This document shows positions 1-9,942 of a DNA stretch of 64,000 bases, one piece after another (position 1 is the stretch's first letter; every line of letters begins with the position of its first letter). The notes under the pieces are model-generated. The model saw nothing but the letters and a program-made list of their open reading frames with translations, ran no database searches and had not been told where the DNA came from. This DNA comes from Flectonema sp. DT1601 (Eukaryota > Euglenozoa > Diplonemea > Diplonemida > Diplonemidae). Both the position numbers and the translations under genes were made by a program. The stretch lies in assembly GCA_964019425.1 (NCBI GenBank), contig OZ025789.1, positions 930,001 to 994,000 on the forward strand, given 5' to 3'.

Positions 1-81
1 GTAAATGGACATCCCTCGCGATGATAGAAATCATTACAGCAAGTGATAATACAAAACTAAAGTTCACGTCGTCTTCCTAAC

Positions 82-1359
82 TCATCTTTTAGACTTTCTA
101 TGAAGTCGATTCTCAGCTTTGTGGTAGTCTTCTTTGCCCAGGAATCTGCTCTTCTTAATTCGACCGCGTTGGAAGAGTTGTAATCCCATTACACCAAACA
201 AAACAGAGCATCCCATGAGGATGAAGGCAGTAGCTTGTGAACCTCCTGAAGCAAACACTGCAATACCCGACAGTAACATCACTACAGCACAACCAGCAAA
301 GTTGATACCACTTCCCTTTTGACAACCAGCTTTCTGTGGAAGTGATTTAGAGAACATGAAATACATCGGAAGCCACAAGACTATTCCAAACAGAGTTGAG
401 ATGTACAACGACCTCTCGTATTCTCTTAATTGCATTGTAGTAAACTCTATCGGATCAACAGTCTTTTTAGGAGGTCTACTGAGTAGCATGTCTCCTTCTC
501 TAGTCTTTAGTGGGATATCAACTGCCTCACATCCTAATAGTACGGTTGCACATGGTCCTTGTGTTGATAGTGGAACGTCAATGTGAGTTTTTCCGTATCG
601 AAGTTTGTTGTCTTTTTGATGTTTTTCTAAAACTACTTTGTGATCCCTCTCTTGGTCTTCCAACTGTTGTTCCATTTCAGATATTTTATTCATGAGTTGT
701 GTTTCTCGTTGAAGAGCTGCTAGAAGTCTGACTTCAACTGTTTGGTCTTCAGTTGGTTCTTCTTCTTCTTCTAAATAATCAAAATCAGGTAACGAACAAG
801 GAGGTGAACCAGGAGGTGTACTTCCTTCTAATTCAACTTGAATACCGTCAATCCATCCCCACCTGCAGTCTTCAGGAATCTCTGGTGGTGGTGTTGGAGG
901 ATTTTCATACGCTTCAATTGCTGTGAACAGAACCGCACCAACAGCAGCTGGCAGTGTTTCTGCATAGCAACGAGCTTTAAATATACAATGCTGTTCCCAA
1001 TCAAATATTTCATCATTTACAACAGGAGCATTTGTTACTACTTTAACAGAACTGCTATCAATTAGTTCTATTCTTTGTGGGAGGGTGTCAACGCTGATTG
1101 TTCGATTTTGATGTTTCGTTTTCCTCTTTTTTTTAACTTTTTTTTCAGAAGAAAGTTCCTTATCAGGTGCGTCATTGCTGGAGGCTCTTGATGAAGCATC
1201 TGTCTCACCGAAGGCTTCGATTAATCTTGGTGGCCTACCTTCATCATCACTTGGATCGTATGATGAATTACATGGAGATGGTGAGAGTGCTTTCCTTGGA
1301 TCAACAGATCCGAAAGTACTACCACTTCCCGCTAATGGAATAACACAAGTATCTAACAT
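82..1359 (-). CDS. Orphan membrane protein with coiled coil and three C-terminal membrane spans
   Basis: 425 residues in one exon; I do not recognise the family. The first half is polar and Ser/Lys-rich with a basic KKVKKKRKTK stretch near residue 75. An acidic run (EEEEEP) near 200 is followed by a short coiled coil at about 210-255. Three hydrophobic spans lie near 318-337, 352-373 and 376-396, and the tail is very basic (ending LHRKSKR). The look is of a membrane-anchored protein with a long cytoplasmic N-terminus. The ATG is preceded by a pyrimidine-rich acceptor (CAATTCTCATTCAG) about 45 nt upstream. The leader after that acceptor holds a short upstream ORF (ATG AAC CAC, ending TAA just before the main ATG), which could lower translation. 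It is the last gene on this side of the window and follows receptor cassette A in the transcription direction. Function unknown. Confidence 0.75.
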   Translation of the reverse strand: MLDTCVIPLAGSGSTFGSVDPRKALSPSPCNSSYDPSDDEGRPPRLIEAFGETDASSRASSNDAPDKELSSEKKVKKKRKTKHQNRTISVDTLPQRIELIDSSSVKVVTNAPVVNDEIFDWEQHCIFKARCYAETLPAAVGAVLFTAIEAYENPPTPPPEIPEDCRWGWIDGIQVELEGSTPPGSPPCSLPDFDYLEEEEEPTEDQTVEVRLLAALQRETQLMNKISEMEQQLEDQERDHKVVLEKHQKDNKLRYGKTHIDVPLSTQGPCATVLLGCEAVDIPLKTREGDMLLSRPPKKTVDPIEFTTMQLREYERSLYISTLFGIVLWLPMYFMFSKSLPQKAGCQKGSGINFAGCAVVMLLSGIAVFASGGSQATAFILMGCSVLFGVMGLQLFQRGRIKKSRFLGKEDYHKAENRLHRKSKR

Positions 1360-1715
1360 TTACTCTTTAAGTAAATTAATGATGTGGTTCATATTGTCTT
1401 CTGAATGAGAATTGAACAGAATGATTTCCCAAAGTGAACACATCAACCGAATCCCAACGAGGTGTCTAATTCCTGTTATAAGAATTATAACTTTTGAAAT
1501 AAATCACAAACAGACTGCAAAACATCAGTGACTAGCTTAAGTACCAACACAAACTGGGTACACAAAATAGTACTTCTGAAAGATAGATGAAGAGAGAGGA
1601 ATAAAACAAATAAGTTGTATAAGAACAACATCACCAACAGAACTACAATAACAGCCCCAGTGAGACATACTATTCACTAGGGAGTCTGTTCAGCAGATAT
1701 GTCAGAAAAACAGAA
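1360..1715. other. Intergenic, 356 bp
   Basis: No gene seen. The part next to 1716 (about 1655-1715) matches 5645-5706 and marks the downstream edge of the duplicated cassette. The rest has diverged between the copies. It holds the acceptor and short leader of the 82-1359 gene. Confidence 0.7.
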
Positions 1716-3188
1716 TCACTTACTCCAATACTTCGAGTGATTCATTAAGAACCACCTATCCCAATAAGAACCAATCTCTTGGTACAAAAGGAACTCTAGA
1801 CTAGTGTCGTACATAGACATCGCATCCTTAGTATTGAGAATCTCATCATGTCTGAAACATATTACCTTTCTATCATGGTTACCTATTCCAGCAACTACAA
1901 ACCCATTGTCCATATCACCGAATTCTAACATTCCTAACCTCGACACGTTAGGATATCCGAACTGAGTGTCACCAGGAGCTATCCAATAATCTAACATGTT
2001 ACCAAACCTGTCATACTTCCCACCTCGGAATAAACGACCACTCATCCAACTAATCCAAAGTTCACCAGTCAGTGTAGTAGTAGCAACAGGAAGGAATCCC
2101 GTATTATCCCACGATGCTACAGTAGCTCTCCTGGGAACAGGATTGTCAGCTCTCGGGAGTCCATCGATGTCGAACTCCCTCATCCAAATAGTGGGAAGTG
2201 GGAACTTGCTGCTCCAGGTTTTCGCGTCGTAAGGATCCTCCTTCCAAATAATGAAGAACTGTCCCCCGTACATCGACACACATGCTGGACGCCAGAAGTA
2301 TCCAGGCTCCATACCTTCTGTTACTTGGAAGTAGGGACGACCTTCTATCTGTGCTCCGTTGTTTTCTAAGAGGATGCCCCATATTCCAAATCCATTCGTG
2401 TTCTGCCAGACAACAATGACCCTGCCATTAGTCAGAAAACATACATCAGGCCACGTCTGGGTTTCCGACATTGGCTCCGTTATGTTCGCAATATCTACGC
2501 CATCATTGTAAAAATGAGCGAGTTCTATACCTCCTTGTCTATCATCTTGGCGCCAAGTTGCCATTGCAATAGTGATGTGATGATGAGTACTGTCGCAATC
2601 AATACCGAAATGATACCAAATATGATACTGTGGAACTCTATCTTCCTGGGGATACGAAGGACAAATATTACTTACAACAATTTGCAAATTAATCCTCTGC
2701 CTCAAACTAGTGTACTGAACACGAGTACTTACCTGATACACAGCATTCATGATACCCGCAGTGTACGACATGCATGTCCGAAGATGTGCCCGCACCAACT
2801 TGGTAGAACAATATATGCCAGGAGGCCAAACAGCACTCTCAAACCTGTTGAGGTACCCCTGTGCAAGCAAGTCGTGAGTTCCGTATTTCGGAGACCTCAG
2901 CGTGTTAATCCAAGTCACAATGTATCCCACAGGCGTCCGACCCAACTGAGGGCTGAAACCACTCCACTGATTAACAACGAACCACCAAGGACTGAATCGT
3001 GGTCTTGGATAGTACCTCGATATCATTGCAGGACTGTAGTTGGTCAGGTCTTCATTCCTTGCCAGTTCTATACTTTCTGACACATTCATCCTGAAAGTAG
3101 TGTAACCTTTCATTATAGTGTAATTACCATCAGTCGTGCTATCTCCTGGAGTAGTAGTCAGTGCTAACAATAACGCGATGTACAACAT
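1716..3188 (-). CDS. Secreted protein with propeller-like repeats, cassette copy A
   Basis: 490 residues. I start it at the ATG at 3188, where a signal peptide begins (MLYIALLLALTTTPGDST). The open frame continues 12 codons further only through a TTG and across a 3' splice site (TTGTTTCTCAG, AG at 3214-3215), so the upstream part is leader. No membrane span follows the signal peptide, so the product is probably secreted. The middle and C-terminal parts contain strands of the type V-V-W-Q-N-x-N-G-F-G-I-W-G, resembling the TW-x-GIYGQ-type repeats of FG-GAP/propeller-like extracellular proteins. Several N-glycosylation sites (NYT, NVS, NIT) are visible. It lies 355 bp downstream of a receptor gene and is duplicated with it. 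Copies A and B differ mainly at 2346-2657. A ligand or co-receptor role is inference. Confidence 0.85.
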   Translation of the reverse strand: MLYIALLLALTTTPGDSTTDGNYTIMKGYTTFRMNVSESIELARNEDLTNYSPAMISRYYPRPRFSPWWFVVNQWSGFSPQLGRTPVGYIVTWINTLRSPKYGTHDLLAQGYLNRFESAVWPPGIYCSTKLVRAHLRTCMSYTAGIMNAVYQVSTRVQYTSLRQRINLQIVVSNICPSYPQEDRVPQYHIWYHFGIDCDSTHHHITIAMATWRQDDRQGGIELAHFYNDGVDIANITEPMSETQTWPDVCFLTNGRVIVVWQNTNGFGIWGILLENNGAQIEGRPYFQVTEGMEPGYFWRPACVSMYGGQFFIIWKEDPYDAKTWSSKFPLPTIWMREFDIDGLPRADNPVPRRATVASWDNTGFLPVATTTLTGELWISWMSGRLFRGGKYDRFGNMLDYWIAPGDTQFGYPNVSRLGMLEFGDMDNGFVVAGIGNHDRKVICFRHDEILNTKDAMSMYDTSLEFLLYQEIGSYWDRWFLMNHSKYWSK

Positions 3189-3542
3189 CTTATTGTGCGG
3201 ATCAATAATAATCCTGAGAAACAATAAAGAATTGAAGCAGGATGGAAGAACACTTATTGTTCAACTGCAGAGTACGCATCCACGTACTGTCAGCAATCGG
3301 CAAAGTAGTAAATGGGTGCAAGACGACAAGCTTCCTCACACGAGGCCGCCTACACAAACTGGTGTCGTGGTGATGCACAAAAAGAATAGATAGCAATCGG
3401 ATTAAGGTAAACAACAATCACGATGTTTGCCGGGGTAGATGAAAAAAGGAAGAAATCAAAAAAAAAAGAAAATGTGTAAGCAAAATAGAGGAAAACTGTA
3501 ACAGAAACAAAAACAACAAACGGTGTTGCCCGCATGAGCAAT

Positions 3543-5135
3543 TCACAACTCCACCTCATCCTCGTTGTCCTCCTGCACACCACCAGAGACATGACTACCA
3601 GAGAGGATGCTACACATGGGAGTTAGAAGCATGTCTGAACTCGCACGCATAGTTGCCGGAATCGTTGTCGGTGAATCCGACAACTCAGCAGCGCTCATCA
3701 TTAATATGTAGTTCGGTTCCTCATCTGAAGCAGCGAACTCAGAACGCAACACTCGCCACAGCCACGGACGCGGACGCAGCAGCAATCCACACATAACACA
3801 TCCAAAAAGATCCGCGACATGAACCGCCCACTCCACCTTGCGGAAGCGGTCCAACGCCGAGGAATTGTCTGCAACGAGCAACACCACGGGAAACGATGAA
3901 ACGTGAAGCAACAGCAAAACACCCCATCCCAGAAAGAATCCTCTCGCTTCCGAATGAGCTACTAATTGTCGCCACACATTACGACAGAAGTAACAGGCAA
4001 TCGGAAGTGAGAGACATCCCACAGCGATAGCAGGAGGTGTTTGATACTCGCTGGCAGTCAAATCATCACTTCGCATTATGTACATCCAAATGAAGAGCAC
4101 CAGGAGAACAACTCCACACCCACTAATTAGTTTGCAGTCCACAGATGACATCCCTCCAAACGATTCTCCGAGGACTCCAAACCCAGTCGAGAAGTTGCAC
4201 ACCAACTGCATCAGCATCACCCGAGCAACCAACCCCGCCCCGTAGGCATTCGCTTTCCCGTGTCCTGTATTCGCAATGCTGACGTATGCGAATAGCTTCT
4301 GAACCCACTCAACAAGGAAAAGCATCAAAACCACGAGGAACCATTTCACAACTGCCGGGGTCACTCCTCGTTGCCTTCGATCCCAAACTGCGAACGCCAC
4401 GAAGACGAACACCAAAATGACAAACAGCGGGACTGCGATGATGTTCAGTTCGAGGATTCCCTGCTCCTCCAGACTGAACTCCCTCCGCCACCATCCTCCT
4501 TTGTTTATGAGGTGTAAGTGGATCGTCACTGCCTCGTCGTTGGTACCGTTGCAGTTCGTCACCGTGAAGTACCACCTCCGAGGTGCTACTCGCTGGTGGC
4601 AGGGGAACTTGAAGGGATTGGATGCGAACCCTTCACACGGAGACACCGTGCAATTCGGACGCATTGGTCTGGTTAGTGAGTAGTATTGACCGAGTGAAGT
4701 AGGGTTGTCTTCCTCACCGCGTATAAGTCCGTGGTAGGTGTGATCTATTAATCCCATGGGATACGTTACAATTAAGGGACTGTCCGGCTCAAGCTTAATT
4801 ACATTTCTGATAATCAGCTGTCGATAGTACGTAATCATTCTACACAAGTGGAATGGATTTTTAATGAATGGGAGCGATGCTTGAACGGAACTCCAACTTT
4901 CAACTTCATCCGAATAGACAACGAAAGTGTAGTTCTCAACCTTCCAGCTGTCTTCAGAGTCTACCCACATCTCACCCCTCGGGGCCAATCCTTCTTCTCC
5001 GAGTGCGCCATCAACAGTATCGAATAAGAAGGTTCCGAGAATATTCCTCATCCCACTCACTTCGATATCATATCGCCGACCTTCAGAAATGATTGGAATC
5101 CACGTCAACCACAATACCCATACTAAGGTGTGCAT
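3543..5135 (-). CDS. GPR180/TMEM145-like seven-helix (GOST family) receptor, cassette copy A
   Basis: 530 residues, one exon. A signal peptide at 1-19 is followed by an ectodomain to about 225 with N-glycosylation sites and paired cysteines (VSPCEGF, FPCHQR). Seven hydrophobic helices lie near 228-250, 261-283, 299-320, 336-354, 365-384, 400-421 and 436-454, followed by an acidic cytoplasmic tail. The join RRWYFTVTNC ... WWRREFSLEEQGILELNI aligns with the ectodomain-to-TM1 region of animal TMEM145/GPR180 (RWWYIALSKC ... FWTRHFSADEFGILETDV), which places it in the GpcrRhopsn4/GOST group. Known GOST proteins work in the secretory pathway or as surface receptors; the ligand here is unknown. The splice acceptor CTTCCTTCAG directly abuts the ATG at 5135. 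Copies differ mainly at residues 78-150 of the ectodomain. Confidence 0.88.
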   Translation of the reverse strand: MHTLVWVLWLTWIPIISEGRRYDIEVSGMRNILGTFLFDTVDGALGEEGLAPRGEMWVDSEDSWKVENYTFVVYSDEVESWSSVQASLPFIKNPFHLCRMITYYRQLIIRNVIKLEPDSPLIVTYPMGLIDHTYHGLIRGEEDNPTSLGQYYSLTRPMRPNCTVSPCEGFASNPFKFPCHQRVAPRRWYFTVTNCNGTNDEAVTIHLHLINKGGWWRREFSLEEQGILELNIIAVPLFVILVFVFVAFAVWDRRQRGVTPAVVKWFLVVLMLFLVEWVQKLFAYVSIANTGHGKANAYGAGLVARVMLMQLVCNFSTGFGVLGESFGGMSSVDCKLISGCGVVLLVLFIWMYIMRSDDLTASEYQTPPAIAVGCLSLPIACYFCRNVWRQLVAHSEARGFFLGWGVLLLLHVSSFPVVLLVADNSSALDRFRKVEWAVHVADLFGCVMCGLLLRPRPWLWRVLRSEFAASDEEPNYILMMSAAELSDSPTTIPATMRASSDMLLTPMCSILSGSHVSGGVQEDNEDEVEL

Positions 5136-5138
5136 CTG

Positions 5139-5706
5139 AAGGAAGTTTGAAAATAATGTAAATCAACAACACAAATGAATTATTCACATTATTGAATTGA
5201 TATCCGTACTTCACATCTGCGTATTGTAAACGACAATGAAGTCAAAGGAGAGTCTAACTGTTCGGTAATCTAAGACTGTTAAAGGAGAGAGAGATACTCA
5301 TGTCTCATATCTCACTCGTATTGAGGTTTTCATTATTTGTTGTGAAGTACCTGAGTATGGAACATTAATACATTGAGTTCTGTGGTGTACAAACTAATTA
5401 CTACTTTCCTAATCAACGATCATTATTGTGAAGAACTCTGAGATGAATAATAATCACAAGTAACAACAACAAAGAAAGTGTTAACAAAAGAATAGCAATA
5501 AGTACTTGTAATTACCTTCAAATACCACCACAAACTGGGCATAAGAAAGTACTACTTCGGTACTGCAGCAAAGAGAGGAATCATTTGAACAAAAAGGAAG
5601 AAGAACAACTGCGAGATACCAATCATAAAGTATCACAATAACAACCCAGTGAGACATACTATTCACTAGGGAGTCTGTTTAGCAGAAATATCAAAAAAAA
5701 ACAGAA
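5139..5706. other. Intergenic between the two cassettes, about 570 bp
   Basis: No gene seen. The 5139-5600 part has no counterpart upstream of copy B's receptor. The last 60 bp or so (from about 5645) match the DNA beyond the end of copy A. Confidence 0.7.
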
Positions 5707-7179
5707 TCAATTACTCCAATACTTCGAGTGATTCATTAAGAACCACCTATCCCAATAAGAACCAATCTCTTGGTACAAAAGGAACTCTAAACTAGTGTCG
5801 TACATAGACATTGCATCCTTAGTATTGAGAATCTCATCATGTCTGAAACATATTACTTTTCTATCATGGTTACCTATTCCAGCAACTACAAACCCATTGT
5901 CCATATCACCGAATTCTAACATTCCTAACCTCGACACGTTAGGATATCCGAACTGAGTGTCACCAGGAGCTATCCAATAATCTAACATGTTACCAAACCT
6001 GTCATACTTCCCACCTCGGAATAAACGACCACTCATCCAACTAATCCAAAGTTCACCAGTCAGTGTAGTAGTAGCAACAGGAAGGAATCCAGTATTATCC
6101 CACGATGCTACAGTAGCTCTCCTGGGAACAGGATTGTCAGCTCTCGGGAGTCCATCGATGTCGAACTCCCTCATCCAAATAGTGGGAAGTGGGAACTTGC
6201 TGCTCCAGGTTTTCGCGTCGTAAGGATCCTCCTTCCAAATAACGAAGAACTGTCCCCCGTACATCGACACACATGCTGGACGCCAGAAGTATCCAGGCTC
6301 CATACCTTCTGTTACTTGGAAGTAGGGGCGACCTTCTATTTCTTCTCCGAAGTTTTCCAAAAGGATGCCCCATATTCCGTACCCATTGGTGTTCTGCCAG
6401 ATAACAATGACCCTGCCATTAGTCAGAAAACATACATCAGGCCACGTCTGGGTTTCTGACATCGGCTCCGTTATATTTGCAATAGCAAACCCGTTATTGA
6501 AAAAGTGAGCAAGTTCTATACCTCCTTGTCCGTCGTCACTTCTCCAAGTTGCCATTGCAATAGTGATGTGATGACGAGCACTGTCGCAATCAATACCAAA
6601 GTGCAGCGAAATAGAAAACTGCGGGATCTTCTCTTCCCCGGGATACTTAGGACAAATATTACTTACAACAATTTGCAAATTAATCCTCTGCCTCAAGCTG
6701 GTGTACTGAACACGAGTGCCCACTTGATAAACAGCATTCATGATACCCGCAGTGTACGACATGCATGTCCGAAGATGTGCCCGCACTAACTTGGTAGAAC
6801 AATAGATGCCAGGAGGCCAAACAGCACTCTCAAACCTGTTGAGGTACCCCTGAGCAAGCAAGTCATGAGTTCCGTATTTCGGAGACCTCAGTGTGTTAAT
6901 CCAAGTCACAATGTATCCCACAGGCGTCCGACCCAACTGAGGGCTGAAACCACTCCACTGATTGACAACGAACCACCAAGGACTGAATCGTGGTCTTGGA
7001 TAGTACCTCGATATCATTGCAGGACTGTAGTTGGTCAGGTCTTCATTCCTTGCCAGTTCTATACTTTCTGACACATTCATCCTGAAAGTAGTGTAACCTT
7101 TCATTATAGTGTAATTACCATCAGTCGTGCTATCTCCTGGAGTAGTAGTCAGTGCTAACAATAACGCGATGTACAACAT
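5707..7179 (-). CDS. Secreted protein with propeller-like repeats, cassette copy B
   Basis: 490 residues, paralogue of 1716-3188 with the same signal peptide and length. The start is the ATG at 7179; the upstream in-frame TTG lies across the same TTTCTCAG acceptor. Outside one block the two proteins are almost identical. Changes cluster at about residues 178-281 (DNA 6337-6648): CPSYPQEDRVPQYHIW becomes CPKYPGEEKIPQFSIS, FYNDGVDI becomes FFNNGFAI, and LLENNGAQ becomes LLENFGEE. Most of the altered positions are exposed-looking loops beside conserved strands. It lies downstream of the receptor at 7538-9127, as in copy A. Function unknown; secretion and pairing with the receptor are inferred. 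Confidence 0.85.
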   Translation of the reverse strand: MLYIALLLALTTTPGDSTTDGNYTIMKGYTTFRMNVSESIELARNEDLTNYSPAMISRYYPRPRFSPWWFVVNQWSGFSPQLGRTPVGYIVTWINTLRSPKYGTHDLLAQGYLNRFESAVWPPGIYCSTKLVRAHLRTCMSYTAGIMNAVYQVGTRVQYTSLRQRINLQIVVSNICPKYPGEEKIPQFSISLHFGIDCDSARHHITIAMATWRSDDGQGGIELAHFFNNGFAIANITEPMSETQTWPDVCFLTNGRVIVIWQNTNGYGIWGILLENFGEEIEGRPYFQVTEGMEPGYFWRPACVSMYGGQFFVIWKEDPYDAKTWSSKFPLPTIWMREFDIDGLPRADNPVPRRATVASWDNTGFLPVATTTLTGELWISWMSGRLFRGGKYDRFGNMLDYWIAPGDTQFGYPNVSRLGMLEFGDMDNGFVVAGIGNHDRKVICFRHDEILNTKDAMSMYDTSLEFLLYQEIGSYWDRWFLMNHSKYWSN

Positions 7180-7537
7180 CTTATTGTACGGATCAATAAT
7201 AATCCTGAGAAACAATAAAGAATTGAAGCAGGATGGAAGAACACTTTATTGTTCGACTGCAGAGTACGCATCCACGTACTTTCAGCAATTGGCAAAATAG
7301 TAAATGAGTGCAAAACGACAAGCTTCCTCACACGAGGCCGCCTACACAAACTGGTGTCGTGGTGATGCACAAAAAGAATAGATAGCAATCGGATTAAGGT
7401 AAACAACAATCACGATGTTTGCCAGGGTAGATGAAAAAAGGAAGAAATCAAAAAAAAAAGGAAATGTGTAAGCAAAATAGAGGAAAACTATAACAGAAAC
7501 AAAAATAACAACAAATGGTGTTGCCCGCATGAGCAAT

Positions 7538-9127
7538 TCACAACTCCACTTCATCCTCGTTGTCCTCCTGCACACCACCAGAGACATGACTGCCAGAGAG
7601 GATGCTACACATGGGAGTCAGAAGCATGTCGGAACTCGCACGCATAGTTGCCGGAATCGTTGTCGGTGAATCCGACAACTCAGCAGCGCTCATCATTAAT
7701 ATGTAGTTCGGTTCCTCATCTGAAGCAGCGAACTCAGAACGCAACACTCGCCACAGCCACGGACGCGGACGCAGCAGCAATCCGCACATAACACATCCAA
7801 AAAGATCCGCAACATGAACCGCCCACTCCACCTTGCGGAAGCGGTCCAACGCCGAGGAATTGTCTGCAACGAGCAACACCACGGGAAACGATGAAACGTG
7901 AAGCAACAGCAAAACACCCCATCCCAGAAAGAATCCTCTCGCTTCCGAATGAGCTACTAATTGTCGCCACACATTACGACAGAAGTAACAGGCAATCGGA
8001 AATGAGAGACATCCCACAGCGATAGCAGGAGGTGTTTGATACTCGCTGGCAGTCAAATCATCACTTCGCAATATGTACATCCAAATGAAGAGCACCAGGA
8101 GAACAACTCCACACCCACTAATTAGTTTGCAGTCCACAGATGACATCCCTCCAAACGATTCTCCGAGGACTCCAAACCCAGTCGAGAAGTTGCACACCAA
8201 CTGCATCAGCATCACCCGAGCAACTAACCCCGCCCCGTAGGCATTCGCTTTCCCGTGTCCCGTATTCGCAATGCTGACGTATGCGAATAGCTTCTGAACC
8301 CACTCAACAAGGAAAAGCATCAAAATCACGAGGAACCATTTCACAACTGCCGGGGTCACTCCTCGTTGCCTTCGATCCCAAACTGCGAACGCCACGAAGA
8401 CGAACACCAAAATGACAAACAGCGGGACTGCGATGATGTTCAGTTCGAGGATTCCCTGCTCCTCCAGACTGAACTCCCTCTGCCACCATCCTCCTTTGTT
8501 TATGAGGTGTAAGTGGATCGTCACTGCCTCGTCGTTGGTACCATTGCAGTTCGTCACTGTGAAGTACCACTTCCGAGGTGCTAATCGCTGGTGGCAGGGG
8601 AACTTGAAGGGATTGGATGCGAACCCTTCACACGGAGACACCGTGCAATTCGGACGCATTGGTCTGGTTAGTGAGTAGTACTTACCCAGGGAAGTGGGGT
8701 TGTGATTCATCATTGTGAATCCGTGGTATGTCCAATCTGCGCCATCTAATGGATAAGTTACAAAAAGAGGACTACTCGGATCGCCCTTATCAATCCCTCT
8801 GATGATTAACTGTCGGAAGTACGTAACCAATCTACACGAGTGGAATGGATTTTCAATGGAATCAACAAAAGCTTGTGTTTGAGGCCAACTATAAGGCTCA
8901 TCTGAATAGACAACGAAAGTGTAGTTCTCAACCTTCCAGCTGTCTTCAGAGTCTACCCACATCTCACCCCTCGGGGCCAATCCTCCTTCTCCGAGTGCGC
9001 CATCAACAGTATCGAATAAGAAGGTTCCGAGAATATTCCTCATCCCACTCACTTCGATATCATATCGCCGACCTTCAGAAATGATTGGAATCCACGTCAC
9101 CCACAATACCCATATTAAGGTGTGCAT
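7538..9127 (-). CDS. GPR180/TMEM145-like seven-helix (GOST family) receptor, cassette copy B
   Basis: 529 residues, paralogue of 3543-5135 with the same signal peptide, ectodomain, seven helices and acidic tail. The membrane half differs at only a handful of positions (for example VVLMLF/VILMLF, YIMRS/YILRS, CLSLPI/CLSFPI). About 72 residues of ectodomain (78-149, DNA 8681-8896) are strongly different, for example VESWSSVQASLPFIKN versus PYSWPQTQAFVDSIEN. Cysteines and the FRQLII/YRQLII core are kept, so the fold is probably maintained. A textbook acceptor (branch-like CTAAATTAC, then CTCTCCCTCAG) touches the ATG. The DNA beyond that acceptor is unlike that of copy A. Confidence 0.88.
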   Translation of the reverse strand: MHTLIWVLWVTWIPIISEGRRYDIEVSGMRNILGTFLFDTVDGALGEGGLAPRGEMWVDSEDSWKVENYTFVVYSDEPYSWPQTQAFVDSIENPFHSCRLVTYFRQLIIRGIDKGDPSSPLFVTYPLDGADWTYHGFTMMNHNPTSLGKYYSLTRPMRPNCTVSPCEGFASNPFKFPCHQRLAPRKWYFTVTNCNGTNDEAVTIHLHLINKGGWWQREFSLEEQGILELNIIAVPLFVILVFVFVAFAVWDRRQRGVTPAVVKWFLVILMLFLVEWVQKLFAYVSIANTGHGKANAYGAGLVARVMLMQLVCNFSTGFGVLGESFGGMSSVDCKLISGCGVVLLVLFIWMYILRSDDLTASEYQTPPAIAVGCLSFPIACYFCRNVWRQLVAHSEARGFFLGWGVLLLLHVSSFPVVLLVADNSSALDRFRKVEWAVHVADLFGCVMCGLLLRPRPWLWRVLRSEFAASDEEPNYILMMSAAELSDSPTTIPATMRASSDMLLTPMCSILSGSHVSGGVQEDNEDEVEL

Positions 9128-9130
9128 CTG

Positions 9131-9905
9131 AGGGAGAGTAATTTAGAAACACCAGAAATAAACACCCTTGAGGTTGTTAATGTTTGATACTTAGAAACAG
9201 GACAAGTAGGACGCAGTACTTTAAAATAAATTACTGCAAAACCGCAATAGTAGACCACATGATTCAAAGTACGTCCAATACCTGATCAGCAGTAAATAAT
9301 GACCGCAGTACCCTTTTTATTAATACCTGTTGAGAATAGTAATTACAAATAGAAAAAAAACCAATTAAATCAAAAACAACAAATTAAGAGTTGTGACGAG
9401 GTAATCGTCTCAAGAGTATAAATGAAGGAAATCGATGCAAAGCTATATAACACCACATCGAATATACAAAAAAAAAAGAAAAGGGGGGACCGTCTTCTCA
9501 TCCCGAAGAAGCTCTACTGAGAATCATAATTTAATACGGTGAGATGAGAGAATACATATTTATTGATTAAGGACACACACACTCCTCTCATTAGAGTGTA
9601 ACTTAATTCGAAATGTTGATGCACTGCTGATATCCATATGCTATATTTGTACCGAGGAAAAAAAGGGGGAACTAGAATTCCTCATCGGTACAAGGTAGGA
9701 TATTGCAACTACAAAAAATATGATAAAGAAGAAAAGAAAACTACTACTAAAAAGAAAAAAAGAATCGGCAAACTTCACTTTTTTTACTTACTCACTCACA
9801 CTTTTATTTTGCTTGTGTGCGCAACCGGTAGAAAATCCTAATAAAGGAATAGGTTAGTTACGCTGTCACAATTCTCTTTCTACCGAACAATGGGTTTTGT
9901 AGGTA

Positions 9906-9942
<37 letters not shown>

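Larger units (their letters stand above)
1625..5138 (-). repeat. Tandem duplicated two-gene cassette, copy A
   Basis: About 3.5 kb, repeated at an offset of about 3,990 bp (see copy B). It spans a seven-helix receptor gene, a conserved 320-bp spacer and a secreted-protein gene. Most coding sequence and the spacer are nearly identical between copies. The DNA upstream of the receptor start acceptor is unrelated in the two copies, so the duplication edge lies at or very near the splice acceptor. The boundary at 1625 is approximate. Confidence 0.9.
5600..9130 (-). repeat. Tandem duplicated two-gene cassette, copy B
   Basis: Second copy of the cassette at 1625-5138, in the same order and orientation: receptor first in transcription order, then secreted protein. 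The spacer at 7216-7537 matches 3225-3542 with only a few changes. Near-identity outside two focal blocks suggests a recent duplication or continuing gene conversion. Confidence 0.9.

Noticed and set aside
2514-3080. 188-codon plus-strand open frame
   Set aside because: Antisense to the secreted-protein gene; in the duplicate copy (6505-6789) it is interrupted, while the minus-strand frame is kept.
3189-3224. Longer N-terminus for the secreted protein starting at TTG
   Set aside because: It crosses a clear TTTCTCAG acceptor, and the downstream ATG begins a proper signal peptide in both copies.
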